A stretch of 64,000 nucleotides of DNA from Lineus longissimus. Lineage: Eukaryota; Nemertea; Pilidiophora; Heteronemertea; Lineidae. The translations under genes and the position numbers were made by a program. The stretch covers positions 2,974,001 through 3,038,000 of the forward strand of contig NC_088321.1 of NCBI RefSeq assembly GCF_910592395.1, written 5' to 3'. The notes below the pieces were generated by a model that was not told the origin of the DNA, searched no databases, and was given only the letters and a program-made list of their open reading frames with translations. This document shows, piece by piece, positions 45,701-59,321 of the stretch (position 1 is its first letter; the number at the start of each line of letters is the position of its first letter).

Positions 45701-48006
45701 GGGTAGATCTAAGTTAACATCATGTCGTCATATGAACACGTCACTGACGCGTTATAATATCCTGGTAATTTACTGTTGGTGCATGACCTTGATATTACTC
45801 GCCTAAAACAATTATCATCGTCATTGGAATGTTATACATGTCAGTGACGGTTGACCGTGATGGAATTGAACCATAAAAACGATGGACCTACGAGAGCAGA
45901 CGAAATTAGCTGTGCCAAGAATTTAGGAAAGTTTAGTCTAGTCTAGAAAGCAGTCATTGAAGAATACAGGAGTAATCATGACCAAAGAATGATCGGAAGC
46001 ACTACTGTGAACTAAGCAGAAAATATTACTCTGAACGATTTGAGGTCGAGCGGCATTTTGAAATGAAGCACGCATCCCAAAAAAGTACTTCGTGATTTTA
46101 TGCGGAGCACAGGTCGCAAGCAAGGCAAGTACACTTTGTTGCACACAATGACAAGAATATGTACGCAAATACCCCAGGGCGGTACTGCTTCGTAGATTTT
46201 TATTTCCTGTTTTTAGCATAACAAATCGATGCTAGGTCACGCCCAACAAGCAAAGAATAATTGCCTGATGTGCGAGTGGGAAAGTGCAATAAACTGCTTT
46301 CATCAATAGCATTTTGTACGACTCGTTTCTGACACACCCGAGTCCAGCCCTGCGGATGCTGGCAAGAACGATGAGGCCGCCCCGCATGAAATATCCATTC
46401 GTCGTTATGTCCTCTAGTATTCAAGATATTTATTGCGCTGATGCAAGACCTGCTTAATTATACCGATCCCGGTTTGAGGTTTCCCTGCTATCCGTTCCTG
46501 TCTTTGAAAAATCATGTACGAAGGCTATTAGATAAAGACATAAAGACGGTAAAGGGTAAGGAGGACGTCGAACTACCGGGTACTTCTGTAAAATGGGCCC
46601 GGTGAGCTGATAATTTATATAGTCCGTGCTCTAAATTATTATTTTTTTCTTTATGAATGAATAAATCAGACTGAACACTTGTGAGTGAATACTAGTGTTT
46701 TATTTCGTTCATTTAGTATATATAACGAAACGATATTGTTTGTTTAGTGTATGATAAACTGCAACAGATGTGGAGCTTATGACTGACATAATTGAGAGTG
46801 GCATGGCCCGACCCAGAGAGCATATTTCGTAACTCGCGAATATTTCGTTTCAGACACCGATGCAGCATTATATGCAATAAAATGCTACAACCACAATTCG
46901 TTTGTAGTCGCAGATGCAAGTCCACGACTATACCCTGCTCCGTGACACAATATTGTCTTACGTGCCAGTGCAGGATTGAATTAAAGACCAAACCAGGCCT
47001 TGAGTAAGTGGTATAATAAGTTGCATTGATTGCAAATTTTGACAATTTTCTATGAAATCGCATATTATTACATCAAAGGCTGTTTGACCCCCCCCCCCGA
47101 CTTTGTGTGAAGGTCATGGAATGACTTAAGATGATGTGCAAAAAGGCAGGATTTGAAACCCAAGTGATGCTGATAGTTTTAATGTTGGCCAGATACCTCT
47201 ATTAGCCAGTGTGTACATTCTGTGTACATTTTGATGAACATAGGTTGGTGAAAAAAGCACACCAAAGGTGCTTTAATTCCAACCAAATTTTATATGTGTT
47301 ATGAAGAAGCTTTTATCAAAATAATAGTAAAAATTCAAACATTCCAATACCGATTGCCTGAGAAAAATTGATTGTGTACAGCATTGCCATCAAATCGTCA
47401 CTGGCGGACCGATATTGGCCTATTAGAATACAAGTTCTAAACTGGCCAGTGACACAATATTTCCTTATATTAATTATCAAAAAGTATATCCCTGTTATGG
47501 CCTGAATCTGTAGATTAAGAATCCACCAAAGATTGAAGAATAAATCCACTTTCACCCATCACAGTCATGTATTTACCACAGCTTCACAGTTCAGCACGGA
47601 CTATGTGCCACACTTCCTCCAGTGGATGAATACATGTGTCTGTCCTGTTAATGAAATTAAAATTTCATCAACAATTGCATTGGTTGCATTTTTTGGTCGC
47701 CCAATATGCTTAAAAGGATTCATAGAGAGGCGGTATTTCATTCAACATGATGAGGTGAACGAAATCGTGACGCGTTTCAGTGTGAGAATGTTGCAAAATT
47801 TGCGGCTATTCAGCTTCTCCTGCATTATACATGTAGGGTTGGCATTATATGACCCATTCTTCCTCTAGTACACTCCACTTATATTCAATCCTCGAATTTA
47901 GTCAGTCTGGAAGAGGATCGATTTCCGTTCTTGGTGCTTGTTATAGCCTACCACAATTGTAGTGTTTGTAGAGGTATGGACTATCATACTGGTTTAATCA
48001 CTCGAC

Positions 48007-51000
48007 CATGGCATTTTATCGACTTTGAAGTGTTCCGCAGTTAAAGGGAGACTATAGGCAGCAGCTAGGTAGGCAAGATAAAGTCATACAAATTTGCCAA
48101 TAGGGGTCAGTCATATCTCTAGGCATGGCGCCAGTCTCTCTTAAAGCACAGTCAACAGGCATTTGGTCTTAGTATTTGGGTAAGTACAGAATCAAGGCAG
48201 CTCAGAGAGCAATGATTGAACGATGCTGTGGACAAGTCCAACAATACTGCATCAGTCACGACCAACTTCTCATCAGAAAGCGTCACCACCAGCATATTCA
48301 ATGTTCAGTTCCAACCTGTACCAGTCCAATGCACGCCTGTCATGGTCAGCAGTGGTCAGCTTAGCGCGATATGGAACATTCTTCCGAAACTCAAGCGAGG
48401 GAAGTCTGCTCATTAGCCTATCTCGCGCACTGCTCCTTCTTGTCAAACATCGTAGTGAAATCGTGGTACAGTGGGGCGTCCTCGAGGATTGCAGCTGGTC
48501 GGACAGATGTGAGGTGGAATGTGGGCGGCTGCACTTCTTCGTTGATGCGCGATGGCAGATAGCACAGTTGTTGCGTTGCATGACAGCTGAAAGTGAATGT
48601 GATATCATAGAACTGAGGCGTATGCAATGAGACTATAGGTGAAGTAGAAGCAAGGAGTGAAATGGGCCATCTTCCAGTGACTATAATATACAGAGTAAGG
48701 GCACTGGGTGTTGTTAGATTCAGCATTGAATGTATTCCTCGTACAAGCGTGAATAGTGTGGACATACAGTGAGAGGTGAGAGACCCCTATTGACTACTTC
48801 TTGTAACTTTATCTTGGATATTATATTAGTATTGAACTTCTAGCCATGGAATATGAAGAAATTGAAGTTGTAGGCATGGAATATGAAAAATTATTCAACG
48901 GTGAAAGACATTATTCCATGAGGCTTTGCCGTGATCGCAAAGGACGCGACGCGATTGGTTCACATGCTAATGAGGTATGATAATGATAATTACCTCTATA
49001 ATGCTACTTGGATAGCGACTGTGTCGTTGATTGCAACAGTGGTCAGGTATATGTCAATTTGTGCCTGCAATGTCAATGAAGTATGATGAGGTGATCACGA
49101 TAGTGCAATTATTAAATATTGGCAAGAGATCATACTACAACATAGGTCTTGTTTTTGACAGATGACTGTGCGACAATCCCATTGGGTCTTGTGAGAGTCA
49201 GCGCTGCATGTATTCCTTGTACAAGCTTGAATAGTTGTGACGGACTTTGAGGGGTGAGAGACCCCTATCGGCTACTTCGTCTAACTTTATCTTGCCTACC
49301 TAGCTGCTAGCAATAGTGCCCATTTATCAAGAGTGAAACCCACTGTGCGGGGCTTAGAAATTACCTTTATAATCCTAGTTGGATAACCACTGTGTAGATG
49401 ATTTGAAGAGTGCTCTGTGGATGTGTGCCTGTAATGTCAATGAAAGTATCATGAGGTGATGACGATAGTGGAATGACGAAATATTGGAAAGAGATCTATT
49501 CCTAGAAGAACATATGTCCTGTTTTGACTAGGTGGTGCATTTTTTAAAATCAGCAGTGAGCACTGCGTGTAACATGGTGGAGGCAGCGGAGATAATAACT
49601 GTGTCGAAAGTATTGTTATAGGGCCTTCCCTAGGCCCATGGGGTTAAATTTACAATCCACGATTGAAAAGACGTAGTTTGATCGCATTCAACTATAAATC
49701 CATTGAACAGTTGTGTTCCTTTAGTCAACCGATGACCTTTTGTTGGGCCATGATCGGGGATTGTAAACTGTAAATGTATTATGGACTGGGAGACGGGGGA
49801 AACACAAGTGAAATAGACCAAAACAAGTGATTTTGGGGCTTTGGTTTAGACGCATGCCCCACATGCACCATGCGGGATTATACGGTTCATGTGAACTTGT
49901 TGACATCTACATGATCTAGTGCTGTTATTGGTCATGTCATGGTACATGGTAGGCCTAATCATCATGGCTATATGTTTCAGGAAAAGCTCGGAGTAAAATG
50001 AACTGCCGATGAATAATGATGTTGTTCATGTTTACCATGTTTACTAGTACATAGCCATAGGGTATGCACTGGCCAGTGCACTTTCTGCACGTTGTCATGG
50101 TCATGTACGTGATACCTTGCATATTTTGTTTTTTGAATGCACATGCTTTTTGGGCAAAATCACTTGTACCAACACTAATGAATAATGTCTTCTTATCCCT
50201 ATGACTCCATACACAGTGAGGGCATTGTCCCATTCCCATCAAATGGTAACTTATTGTACCGTATTAGGGTGGAAGTTGGGGAGCAAATACCTACCGTTGC
50301 ACGCCTGTCATAATCAGCAGTGATGAGCTTAGCGGGATATGGAACATTCTTCAGAAACTCAAGCGAGGGAAGTCTGCTCATTAGCATATCTCGCGCACTG
50401 CTCCTTCTTGTCAAACATCGTAGTGAAATCGTAATGGAAAACGTCTGGCTTTGCGCCAGACGTTGAGACTAATAAGTGAAGAACTAATAGGTAAAGAACT
50501 TCTACTTGCGCGAGACTGCTCAGATAAAATTATCATTGCAGAGACTACGGTGACGTACACATATATGTTTTACAATCAAAAATGCCCTCAAAAGACGACA
50601 TGGAATGATTATTTTATTGATATTTCCTACTATATACCTTCAAATTATCACTTTATACAAATAGATCGGCGTTAGGTCGCATGCTTTTCTTTCCTGGTGA
50701 CACTATAAAGCAAAATAGTTGCAACCCCGTAAATGCGCTATAAGTCCAATAATAAGTGACGGTGACCCGTTATAAATGTTTCGCCAGCTTCGCTTTTTTG
50801 CCGCTACGCGGCGCGTTGGGCCCTTGCGTCAAGCGCCATCAGCCTAGGGTAGATCAATGTATAGTGCATTGTTCCACAAAAAGATCGACATATGGAGAGC
50901 TAACTCAGAGTCAACATCGGAAACGTATGATAATTCAGTCAGATTTTTTTTGAATTTTTCCTTTTTGTGCACTCTGTTAATGGAAACTACCTGTGTTTTA

Positions 51001-54000
51001 ATGTAGGATGTAACTGGGCAGCCGACAGCTTGGTTATATTGGCCTTAATAAAACCATTGGTCCTTCAAAGAGTCAAAACCTAGACCTGCTGATAATGACT
51101 AGGTTCTGACCATTATGCCAGTAATTTTTCTCAGCACTGTCTTGGTACAAAAATACCCAGATTTATGTCGATGACTTCAAAAGGGCATGTCCCATTTACA
51201 ATAAAATTATATTTGTCGGCAAAAGAGGCGCTTCCTCCACATCGTTCTTGCGGCGATACGTCGTGTAGCATATCCTCTATACTTTTGGGTAAATATTCCT
51301 GTTTTTAACCATGGCCTGCCTACACACGACAAATCAGCAATAGTCAATGCTCACCAATGAGCCTTAAGTTTTCTTCACCAAGGTCACATGTATTAACCTT
51401 GTGGGTTCTCGGCTCTTTTTACCTGGTTAGGTCGTGGTGTTTTAACCAGAGATATAGTTTTGTACCTGCTGGGGGCTTTACTTTAACCTGAGCTCTAAGT
51501 ATTTAACTGTTAAGATCTTATTTTTTAGGTATCATAAGGTCCCTAAATCTTCACACACCTTGTTTAGAACACCCGTCGACACAATATTATGTCATACATC
51601 GTGTACCAGAAGATCCGGTGATCATATTCCTATCCCATGACAATTGTTCCCACAATTTGATGCTCAATATCATATGACTTGTGTGATATCAAATATTGCG
51701 CTGTTGGCAGCCAGTTAATTTGACGCCAGTAACATGGCGGCACGTCTTGCAAAATCGTCGTCACCGACGGGAAAATTGGCCGTGTTTGGAGAAAGAAGAT
51801 GGAGAAGTCAAGCAATATTTCAAGGATGATGCGAACACGTGTGGTAAATCATTTGAGGTCTTGGTTCGAGGTTGGGACAGCCACATCGCAAGTTAGAATG
51901 CCCGAAACTGCTTGTCACGATCCATATTTTTTTTAATTGAATAAATCGCTGCTGAATACTATCAAAGATATCCGACCAATCAACCACTTCAGCTAATCTG
52001 TTCTCTCGATCCCGCTCATTCACCATTAGCAGATCACCTGACAATAGACTTTGCCTACTTCACAAAATGAGTGTCTTTATAAAAAGGACTTCATGACTTG
52101 ATTTTATTTATTGGTTATGGCCACGCGTATCCTCTCTCCTGAGATCCGGCTTTTTTACTCCTATGCTATAAACAAAACCCTGAGAAAAAGAGAGGGGTGG
52201 TTGTTCCGCTTACTTTACACACCTTGTGTAGTTTCTGTCCAGATTTGCCGGCGATATATTACAAATTAAACAGGTCTTAATAAAATCTAACATGCCTGGT
52301 GTTTTGATATTTTAAGCTACAACGATTTTATGCTGCTAGACATTCTGTTGTAGTGTTTTTGTGTCTATATTACGAAATAAAATAAACTTGCAGCGGGCAA
52401 CGCGCGATTCAGCAAAGAGACTTCGAAAATTTAAGCTTAATAGCGGATTTCGCACGACTAGCGATTCAGCCTACTATTTACTATTTCCCAGGAGGTAAAA
52501 ATGTACCCTTCTTATTTTCTGTTCAAAAGTGGGGCCGAGATCAGTAAGGTCTATGAAATGATGAACATGTCGACAATATGGCCCAAAATTGGCTAACACT
52601 CAAACTCACGTATGATGTGATGATGAATCAATAGCTTTGATAATGATTTTGCCGCGGGATTGTGTTGCTCGTGCGAATTTGCTTTTAATAAAGAGCGACG
52701 CTTTGATTGGGCACTTTTTTTCTACCGCTACAATCCGTCTGAAGGGTATGGATTTCACCAGGCGTTTGAAATATCGAGGGGCGGGGTATATTGAAAACAA
52801 CTGGTGCTTGGATGCGTATCATCCTGTGAGGCACCTTCAATCGTCCTAACTTGATCTGGAGGTTCTGTTATGATTTCAACAGGTCAGACAGTCTTTTTTG
52901 ATGGATGAGCATCCTAAAATTCCAAAATTTCCACGCAAAGATGGTTCTGTCAAGGATGATGTATAATCATATACCAAAGACGGGACACGGGCACTTAAGG
53001 CTTAGGCATAAATGCTGTTGGCCTTCTGTGAAAATCCTGATCTCGGCTTGTCCCTGGAAGGACTGTCCCATACCCTGTTATTTTGGTGATAGATAAAGGG
53101 TTTAGTTCAATAGAGACTACAGACCTTCAAAACCACATAGATTGAGCGTGCATGATACAATTCCCTTTTATTTGTGATACCTCAGGACGGTTGGAGGTCA
53201 TTCATGCTTTGCTCAGCCGCTTTGCCGGCCATCTGGTAATAAAGACTTAGTACAAGTGATAAGTGAGGAAGTGAGCGAATACGCAAAGCTCCCGAACTCA
53301 TCAAGCCAATGAGTTGACGGGAGGTCGTGGTTGCCATCCATCGTGAAAGTAGTTACGGGTAGATCTAAGTTAACATCATGTCGTCATATGAACACGTCAC
53401 TGACGCGTTATAATATCCTGGTAATTTACTGTTGGTGCATGACCTTGATATTACTCGCCTAAAACAATTATCATCGTCATTGGAATGTTATACATGTCAG
53501 TGACGGTTGACCGTGATGGAATTGAACCATAAAAACGATGGACCTACGAGAGCAGACGAAATTAGCTGTGCCAAGAATTTAGGAAAGTTTAGTCTAGTCT
53601 AGAAAGCAGTCATTGAAGAATACAGGAGTAATCATGACCAAAGAATGATCGGAAGCACTACTGTGAACTAAGCAGAAAATATTACTCTGAACGATTTGAG
53701 GTCGAGCGGCATTTTGAAATGAAGCACGCATCCCAAAAAAGTACTTCGTGATTTTATGCGGAGCACAGGTCGCAAGCAAGGCAAGTACACTTTGTTGCAC
53801 ACAATGACAAGAATATGTACGCAAATACCCCAGGGCGGTACTGCTTCGTAGATTTTTATTTCCTGTTTTTAGCATAACAAATCGATGCTAGGTCACGCCC
53901 AACAAGCAAAGAATAATTGCCTGATGTGCGAGTGGGAAAGTGCAATAAACTGCTTTCATCAATAGCATTTTGTACGACTCGTTTCTGACACACCCGAGTC

Positions 54001-55663
54001 CAGCCCTGCGGATGCTGGCAAGAACGATGAGGCCGCCCCGCATGAAATATCCATTCGTCGTTATGTCCTCTAGTATTCAAGATATTTATTGCGCTGATGC
54101 AAGACCTGCTTAATTATACCGATCCCGGTTTGAGGTTTCCCTGCTATCCGTTCCTGTCTTTGAAAAATCATGTACGAAGGCTATTAGATAAAGACATAAA
54201 GACGGTAAAGGGTAAGGAGGACGTCGAACTACCGGGTACTTCTGTAAAATGGGCCCGGTGAGCTGATAATTTATATAGTCCGTGCTCTAAATTATTATTT
54301 TTTTCTTTATGAATGAATAAATCAGACTGAACACTTGTGAGTGAATACTAGTGTTTTATTTCGTTCATTTAGTATATATAACGAAACGATATTGTTTGTT
54401 TAGTGTATGATAAACTGCAACAGATGTGGAGCTTATGACTGACATAATTGAGAGTGGCATGGCCCGACCCAGAGAGCATATTTCGTAACTCGCGAATATT
54501 TCGTTTCAGACACCGATGCAGCATTATATGCAATAAAATGCTACAACCACAATTCGTTTGTAGTCGCAGATGCAAGTCCACGACTATACCCTGCTCCGTG
54601 ACACAATATTGTCTTACGTGCCAGTGCAGGATTGAATTAAAGACCAAACCAGGCCTTGAGTAAGTGGTATAATAAGTTGCATTGATTGCAAATTTTGACA
54701 ATTTTCTATGAAATCGCATATTATTACATCAAAGGCTGTTTGACCCCCCCCCCCCGACTTTGTGTGAAGGTCATGGAATGACTTAAGATGATGTGCAAAA
54801 AGGCAGGATTTGAAACCCAAGTGATGCTGATAGTTTTAATGTTGGCCAGATACCTCTATTAGCCAGTGTGTACATTCTGTGTACATTTTGATGAACATAG
54901 GTTGGTGAAAAAAGCACACCAAAGGTGCTTTAATTCCAACCAAATTTTATATGTGTTATGAAGAAGCTTTTATCAAAATAATAGTAAAAATTCAAACATT
55001 CCAATACCGATTGCCTGAGAAAAATTGATTGTGTACAGCATTGCCATCAAATCGTCACTGGCGGACCGATATTGGCCTATTAGAATACAAGTTCTAAACT
55101 GGCCAGTGACACAATATTTCCTTATATTAATTATCAAAAAGTATATCCCTGTTATGGCCTGAATCTGTAGATTAAGAATCCACCAAAGATTGAAGAATAA
55201 ATCCACTTTCACCCATCACAGTCATGTATTTACCACAGCTTCACAGTTCAGCACGGACTATGTGCCACACTTCCTCCAGTGGATGAATACATGTGTCTGT
55301 CCTGTTAATGAAATTAAAATTTCATCAACAATTGCATTGGTTGCATTTTTTGGTCGCCCAATATGCTTAAAAGGATTCATAGAGAGGCGGTATTTCATTC
55401 AACATGATGAGGTGAACGAAATCGTGACGCGTTTCAGTGTGAGAATGTTGCAAAATTTGCGGCTATTCAGCTTCTCCTGCATTATACATGTAGGGTTGGC
55501 ATTATATGACCCATTCTTCCTCTAGTACACTCCACTTATATTCAATCCTCGAATTTAGTCAGTCTGGAAGAGGATCGATTTCCGTTCTTGGTGCTTGTTA
55601 TAGCCTACCACAATTGTAGTGTTTGTAGAGGTATGGACTATCATACTGGTTTAATCACTCGAC
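48007..55663. repeat. Tandem duplication, copy 2 (7,657 bp)
   Basis: Direct head-to-tail copy of 40351-48006. The two copies share one or two C bases at the junction, and the right end diverges after '...cactcgacc'. I saw no substitutions, and all short frames are residue-for-residue the same. The sole difference found is one extra C in the poly-C run near 54744-54755. Confidence 0.97.
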
Positions 55664-56886
55664 CCAAGATATTGCCATGTTCGGTATGAAGTGAACCTAT
55701 CAACCTTGATCAGAAACGAGATGAAGCCGAAAGAGGATACATGCTATCCGAAATTAGGCAATCAGGCTGCATTGGGAATCTCTGAATGAAAAAGTGAAAG
55801 CGTCCTGACAGGCTGATTAGTGCAGATCCCTTAATATGCAGTTCGAAGATTTGAAGGGGGCATAGAAGAGAGGCCACTATGGCACGACATTGACGCCAAT
55901 TAATACACTCACCAGAACTAGAATTCGGCACAAAGGTTAAGAAACTTGATGGAACACAACCATCGAATGAACAGGTGCTGTTAAAAGTACTTGTATTCAT
56001 TAAGAGCCAGTTTTTATAAGAATCAGGCGGATTTCTATTAGAGGGTGATATTATAACCGTCTAATATTTGCCTGAAATTTTTGTTGGTGAAAGGCCTATG
56101 GGCAGACTGTTTTGACACCTGATTCAGGAGATGTTAATCGTAACGAAGCGTTTTCTGTTAGGGTTCGTCTCTCTGTATGAAGCGCTCAGGATACGTATCT
56201 TCATATCCCAAGATATTTTGTTGAGCGCTTGTTAACGATGCTTCACTACATGAATGTATGCGCCTGCTAATATCTCGGCCGCGGAGATATGTCGTTAGCT
56301 CTTAAACCGTCTCGCCATATCTCGTCATGATTTTTATTGACTGCATGGTGGGCCACTGGGCGATGCGTGGTCCTCCCATCATTCGGGTCCGTATTTTTTG
56401 TCATATTTTTGTCATGGGACTGGGGCATGATCTCTGGGAGTAGTTGAGACACCAAGACAAAGTCATTAATATTCAGGACAAACACGTTTCTCGGTCGGCC
56501 ATGCCTGAGGTCAGTCCCCCCCCCGCCCCCCACCCCATCTAGTAAATACGGCCCTGTTTTCAACCTGGAATATGAAATTAGTTTTTTACCCCTGCCCCTG
56601 CCCCTGTCCCTGCCCCACTCTAGTCTCGCGAGATCCATATCAAGCGAGGGTAGGAAACGTTACGTAGTGTCGTTGAGCTGATTAACCCTACGCCTGCCCC
56701 TGCCCAGTGTGTTGCAGACATTGTTGGCCTGACGCTGCCGGCCACGCCCAATTGTTTAGTGGCGGCAATAATCAAATGTTATCCTGTAAAAGATGGAACG
56801 CTCCACTCATCCGGGTTCGATAGGTTTATTCCTCACCCCAACCCTTATTTTGTGTCGTCAGACAGACCGGGCCAAGAGACCGGGAT
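55664..56886. other. Non-coding stretch right of the tandem duplication
   Basis: C-rich runs at 56515-56540 and 56589-56616 ('cccctgcccctg' words), and a TCTCGCGAGA palindrome at 56624-56633. No gene is recognised. Confidence 0.45.
56624..56633. promoter_or_regulatory. TCTCGCGAGA palindrome
   Basis: Matches the known CGCG-type promoter motif of animals. A second copy lies at 58809-58818, both preceded by 'ctag'. No adjacent gene start was found, so a regulatory role is unproven; shared repeat ancestry is also possible. Confidence 0.3.
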
Positions 56887-57483
56887 GCGAGTTTTTTTTT
56901 CCTGGACGTTTGGGGCAGTACAGTGTACATTTGTACACAGAGTCTTAACCAATCAGAGTTCGACTTTGAATGACGTCAGTATGCACGCACGTGCATGTTG
57001 TTTACAATCTGGACTTAGTAATTTTCAGTATTGGGAAGTCTTTGATGTGGATTCCTTTTGCGCATCACTTGTGACCATCAATATCCCAATTCGAATTCAA
57101 ATTCTCTTTAATGACCAGGGGGTATATATTCCAATATATTGGAACTGTATTCAGTGATTGATCCCACAGGCACCATAGAAAATCGATTGCAAGGCAGGCA
57201 GGTGGCCCATTGGCTTTAATATCTCCAGCCCGTGGTGTTTCTTTGAACTCCTTGGAATATATACCCCCAGCTGGTCATTAAAGAGAATTTGAATTCGAAT
57301 TGGGATTTTGATGGTCAAAAGTGATGCGCAAAAGGAATCCAGAAAATTACTAAGTCCAGATTGTTAACAACATGCACGTGCGTGCATACTGACGTCATTC
57401 AAAGTCGAACTCTGATTGGTTAAGACTCTGTGTACAAATGTACACTGTACTGCCCCAAACGTCCAGGAAAAAAAAAACTCGCC
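56887..57483. mobile_element. 597-bp foldback element with 8-bp target duplication
   Basis: The two halves are inverted copies for about 250 bp. The left begins 'gcgagtttttttttcctgg' and the right ends with its complement before 'ctcgcc'. Flanking 'accgggat' occurs at 56879-56886 and 57484-57491. An 8-bp duplication is typical of hAT-type transposition. The arms contain the CRE-like 'tgacgtca' and 'gcacgcacgtgcatg'. No coding sequence. Confidence 0.88.
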
Positions 57484-57534
57484 ACCGGGATCACCATCCT
57501 GACCATATGTCTGACGTACCCTCCGCAATGAGGC

Positions 57535-58200
57535 TGTAGATTAAATTAAATTACCATATTTTATAGTGCCCTATACAGGTAAAACGAGCTCTAAGGCACT
57601 TTACATTGGTAAAACACTGGTGTAAAACATATGAAATTTAAAACAATGGTAATAAAGGAAAATATTTAAAAAAACTAGAGCACTTTACATTAGTAAAACA
57701 TTGGTGTAAAACATAAGAAATTTAAAACAATGGTAATGAAGAGAAATATAAAAACTAAGACTTTACCCATTTAAAAAATATTTGGAAAATAAATGAGTTT
57801 TGATGGCCCGCTTAAAGTCACTGACTGCCTCCAAGGTTCGTATTTGCTCAGGGAGACCATTGAACAGTACGGGACCAGCAACAGCAAAAGATCGGTCATC
57901 CAGCTTTTTAGTCTTAGAGGGCACAGAGAGGGTTAGACTCGACGCTGATCGAAGTGATCTCGATGGCACATGGACACTGACTAGTTCTGAGAGGTAGGAA
58001 GGGCCATTAGATTTCAAAGCATTATACACATGGAGTAACAGCCTGTAATCTATGCGAGCCTCAATAGGTAGCCAGTGGAGGTTGAACAGGACAGGTGTGA
58101 TGTGGTCATAACGTTTTGACCCTGTGATCATGCGGGTGGAAGTGATCTGGGGCCACAAACGTGTCTGTAAATAAGTATAAAAGCAGTCCCAGAAATAGTC
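57535..58200 (-). mobile_element. 5'-truncated CR1-like non-LTR retrotransposon
   Basis: The minus-strand C-terminal RT frame is followed by a 3' region that contains a duplicated block of about 85 bp (57596-57664 and 57680-57750). It ends with 'gcactataaaatatgg' and an AT-rich tail, like the 3' ends of CR1/L2-type elements. Upstream sequence is lost, as usual for 5' truncation. Confidence 0.75.
57763..58158 (-). pseudogene. CR1-like reverse transcriptase, C-terminal fragment
   Basis: 131 codons are open to a stop. They show the C-terminal signature of CR1-clade ORF2: 'KRYDHITPVL', 'LHWLPIEARIDYRLLL', 'SYLSELV', 'SRSLRSAS', 'DRSFAVAGPVLFNGLP' and 'FKRAIKTHLF'. The catalytic part of RT is missing, so this copy is inert. 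The start given is a TTG, since the true coding sequence continued upstream. Confidence 0.88.
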
Positions 58201-58881
58201 CCGTCGCCTCCCCCCTCCCGTCCCCTATCTCTTTTAAGCTGAAGATGAGTGAAGCCTGTTTTAAAATCCAGACGAGTCATGACTGTCCAAGAGGGACTCT
58301 CTTTCTGACCTACAGCGGGACCCGCAGGCATAGACCCATAAGGACGACAATAACAACGTGTTTTCCAATCTCCCCAGCGCAGGTTGTGTGGTTATGTCTC
58401 TCAGTTACCGCTGTCAACGATTTGGCTCCGATCCTCCGCCGTCGTTTCGGTATTCTCTCCATCCACGCGCTGGTGCAGCTGTATGCTCAATAATAATTGT
58501 GCCAATAATTGTACTGCCATCATTTTTCAAGAATTTCTTGAATATGTTGATTTTCTATTTTTTTGGCGGGATTTAAATCTGATAAGTGATGTATTTGCAT
58601 TATTTTGGGCAGACCTGCCCACTACATACGGAATCAACGAACGTACACTTAAAAGTAGGTCGCAAAATATTACAAAGCAATTCGTTTTAAAGAATTTTTT
58701 TGACATTAAGTCCTTAAATTATATCTCTGTTTCGAGTGCAGCAGTAAAATGTTCTTATTTTAGTCCGGGAATTGGCCTCGCCCTCGTCAGTTAGTTACAT
58801 AACACTAGTCTCGCGAGATTACGTCATTTGCCGGCTCTGCTGATTGACTCCACTGATTGACATACAATGCCAATCGCATGG

Positions 58882-59321
58882 GTACGGAAGCGTATTAGTG
58901 CCAAGTGAAAAAAAAGTTTCTGGCATAAACGAATTTTTTTTTTTTTTATCACGTACGTACGAGAGAGTATCACGTAATAACGCGATAATTTGCGCTATCG
59001 CGTACGTACCTGATACTAACGCGTAATTACGAGATAACTATGTGATAATTGCGTGATAGTTTTCTCGTAATAACGTGATAGTTATCGCGTAATAACGTGT
59101 TAGATATCGCGTAATAACGCGTAAGTTATCTCGTAATTACGCGTTAGTTATCGCGTAATAACGTGATAGTTATCTCGTAATTACGCTTTAGTATCACGTA
59201 CGTACGCAATAGTGCGAATTATCGCGTTATTACGTGATACTATCTCGTACGTACGTAATTTAAAACATTCTTCATTAATACGATTTTTTTTTTTTTACTT
59301 GGCACTAATACGCTTCCGTAC
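58882..59321. mobile_element. 440-bp palindromic element with TAACGCG/TTACGCG core
   Basis: The ends 'gtacggaagcgtattagtgc' and the exact complement at 59298-59321 form terminal inverted repeats. ATGG flanks both sides (58878-58881, 59322-59325). Inside are poly-A/T runs and inverted 'acgtacgtacg' blocks. The core is built from alternating 'cgtaataacg' and 'tatctcgtaattacg' words at roughly 20-bp spacing. There is no coding sequence. Confidence 0.88.

Larger units (their letters stand above)
40351..48006. repeat. Tandem duplication, copy 1 (7,656 bp)
   Basis: Starts 'catggcattttatcgac' and ends '...ttaatcactcgac'. Every feature recurs at +7656. The 11-C run near 47088-47098 is 12 C in copy 2, after which the offset is 7657. 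No gene is recognised inside. The longest frames (111-135 codons) are unlike any family I know. Content includes a TIR element (40388-41672) and an internal 134-bp direct repeat. Confidence 0.97.

Noticed and set aside
40520-47868. Short frames (60-135 codons) repeated exactly in both tandem units
   Set aside because: Identity is explained by the DNA-level duplication. Overlap on both strands and lack of any domain argue against real genes.
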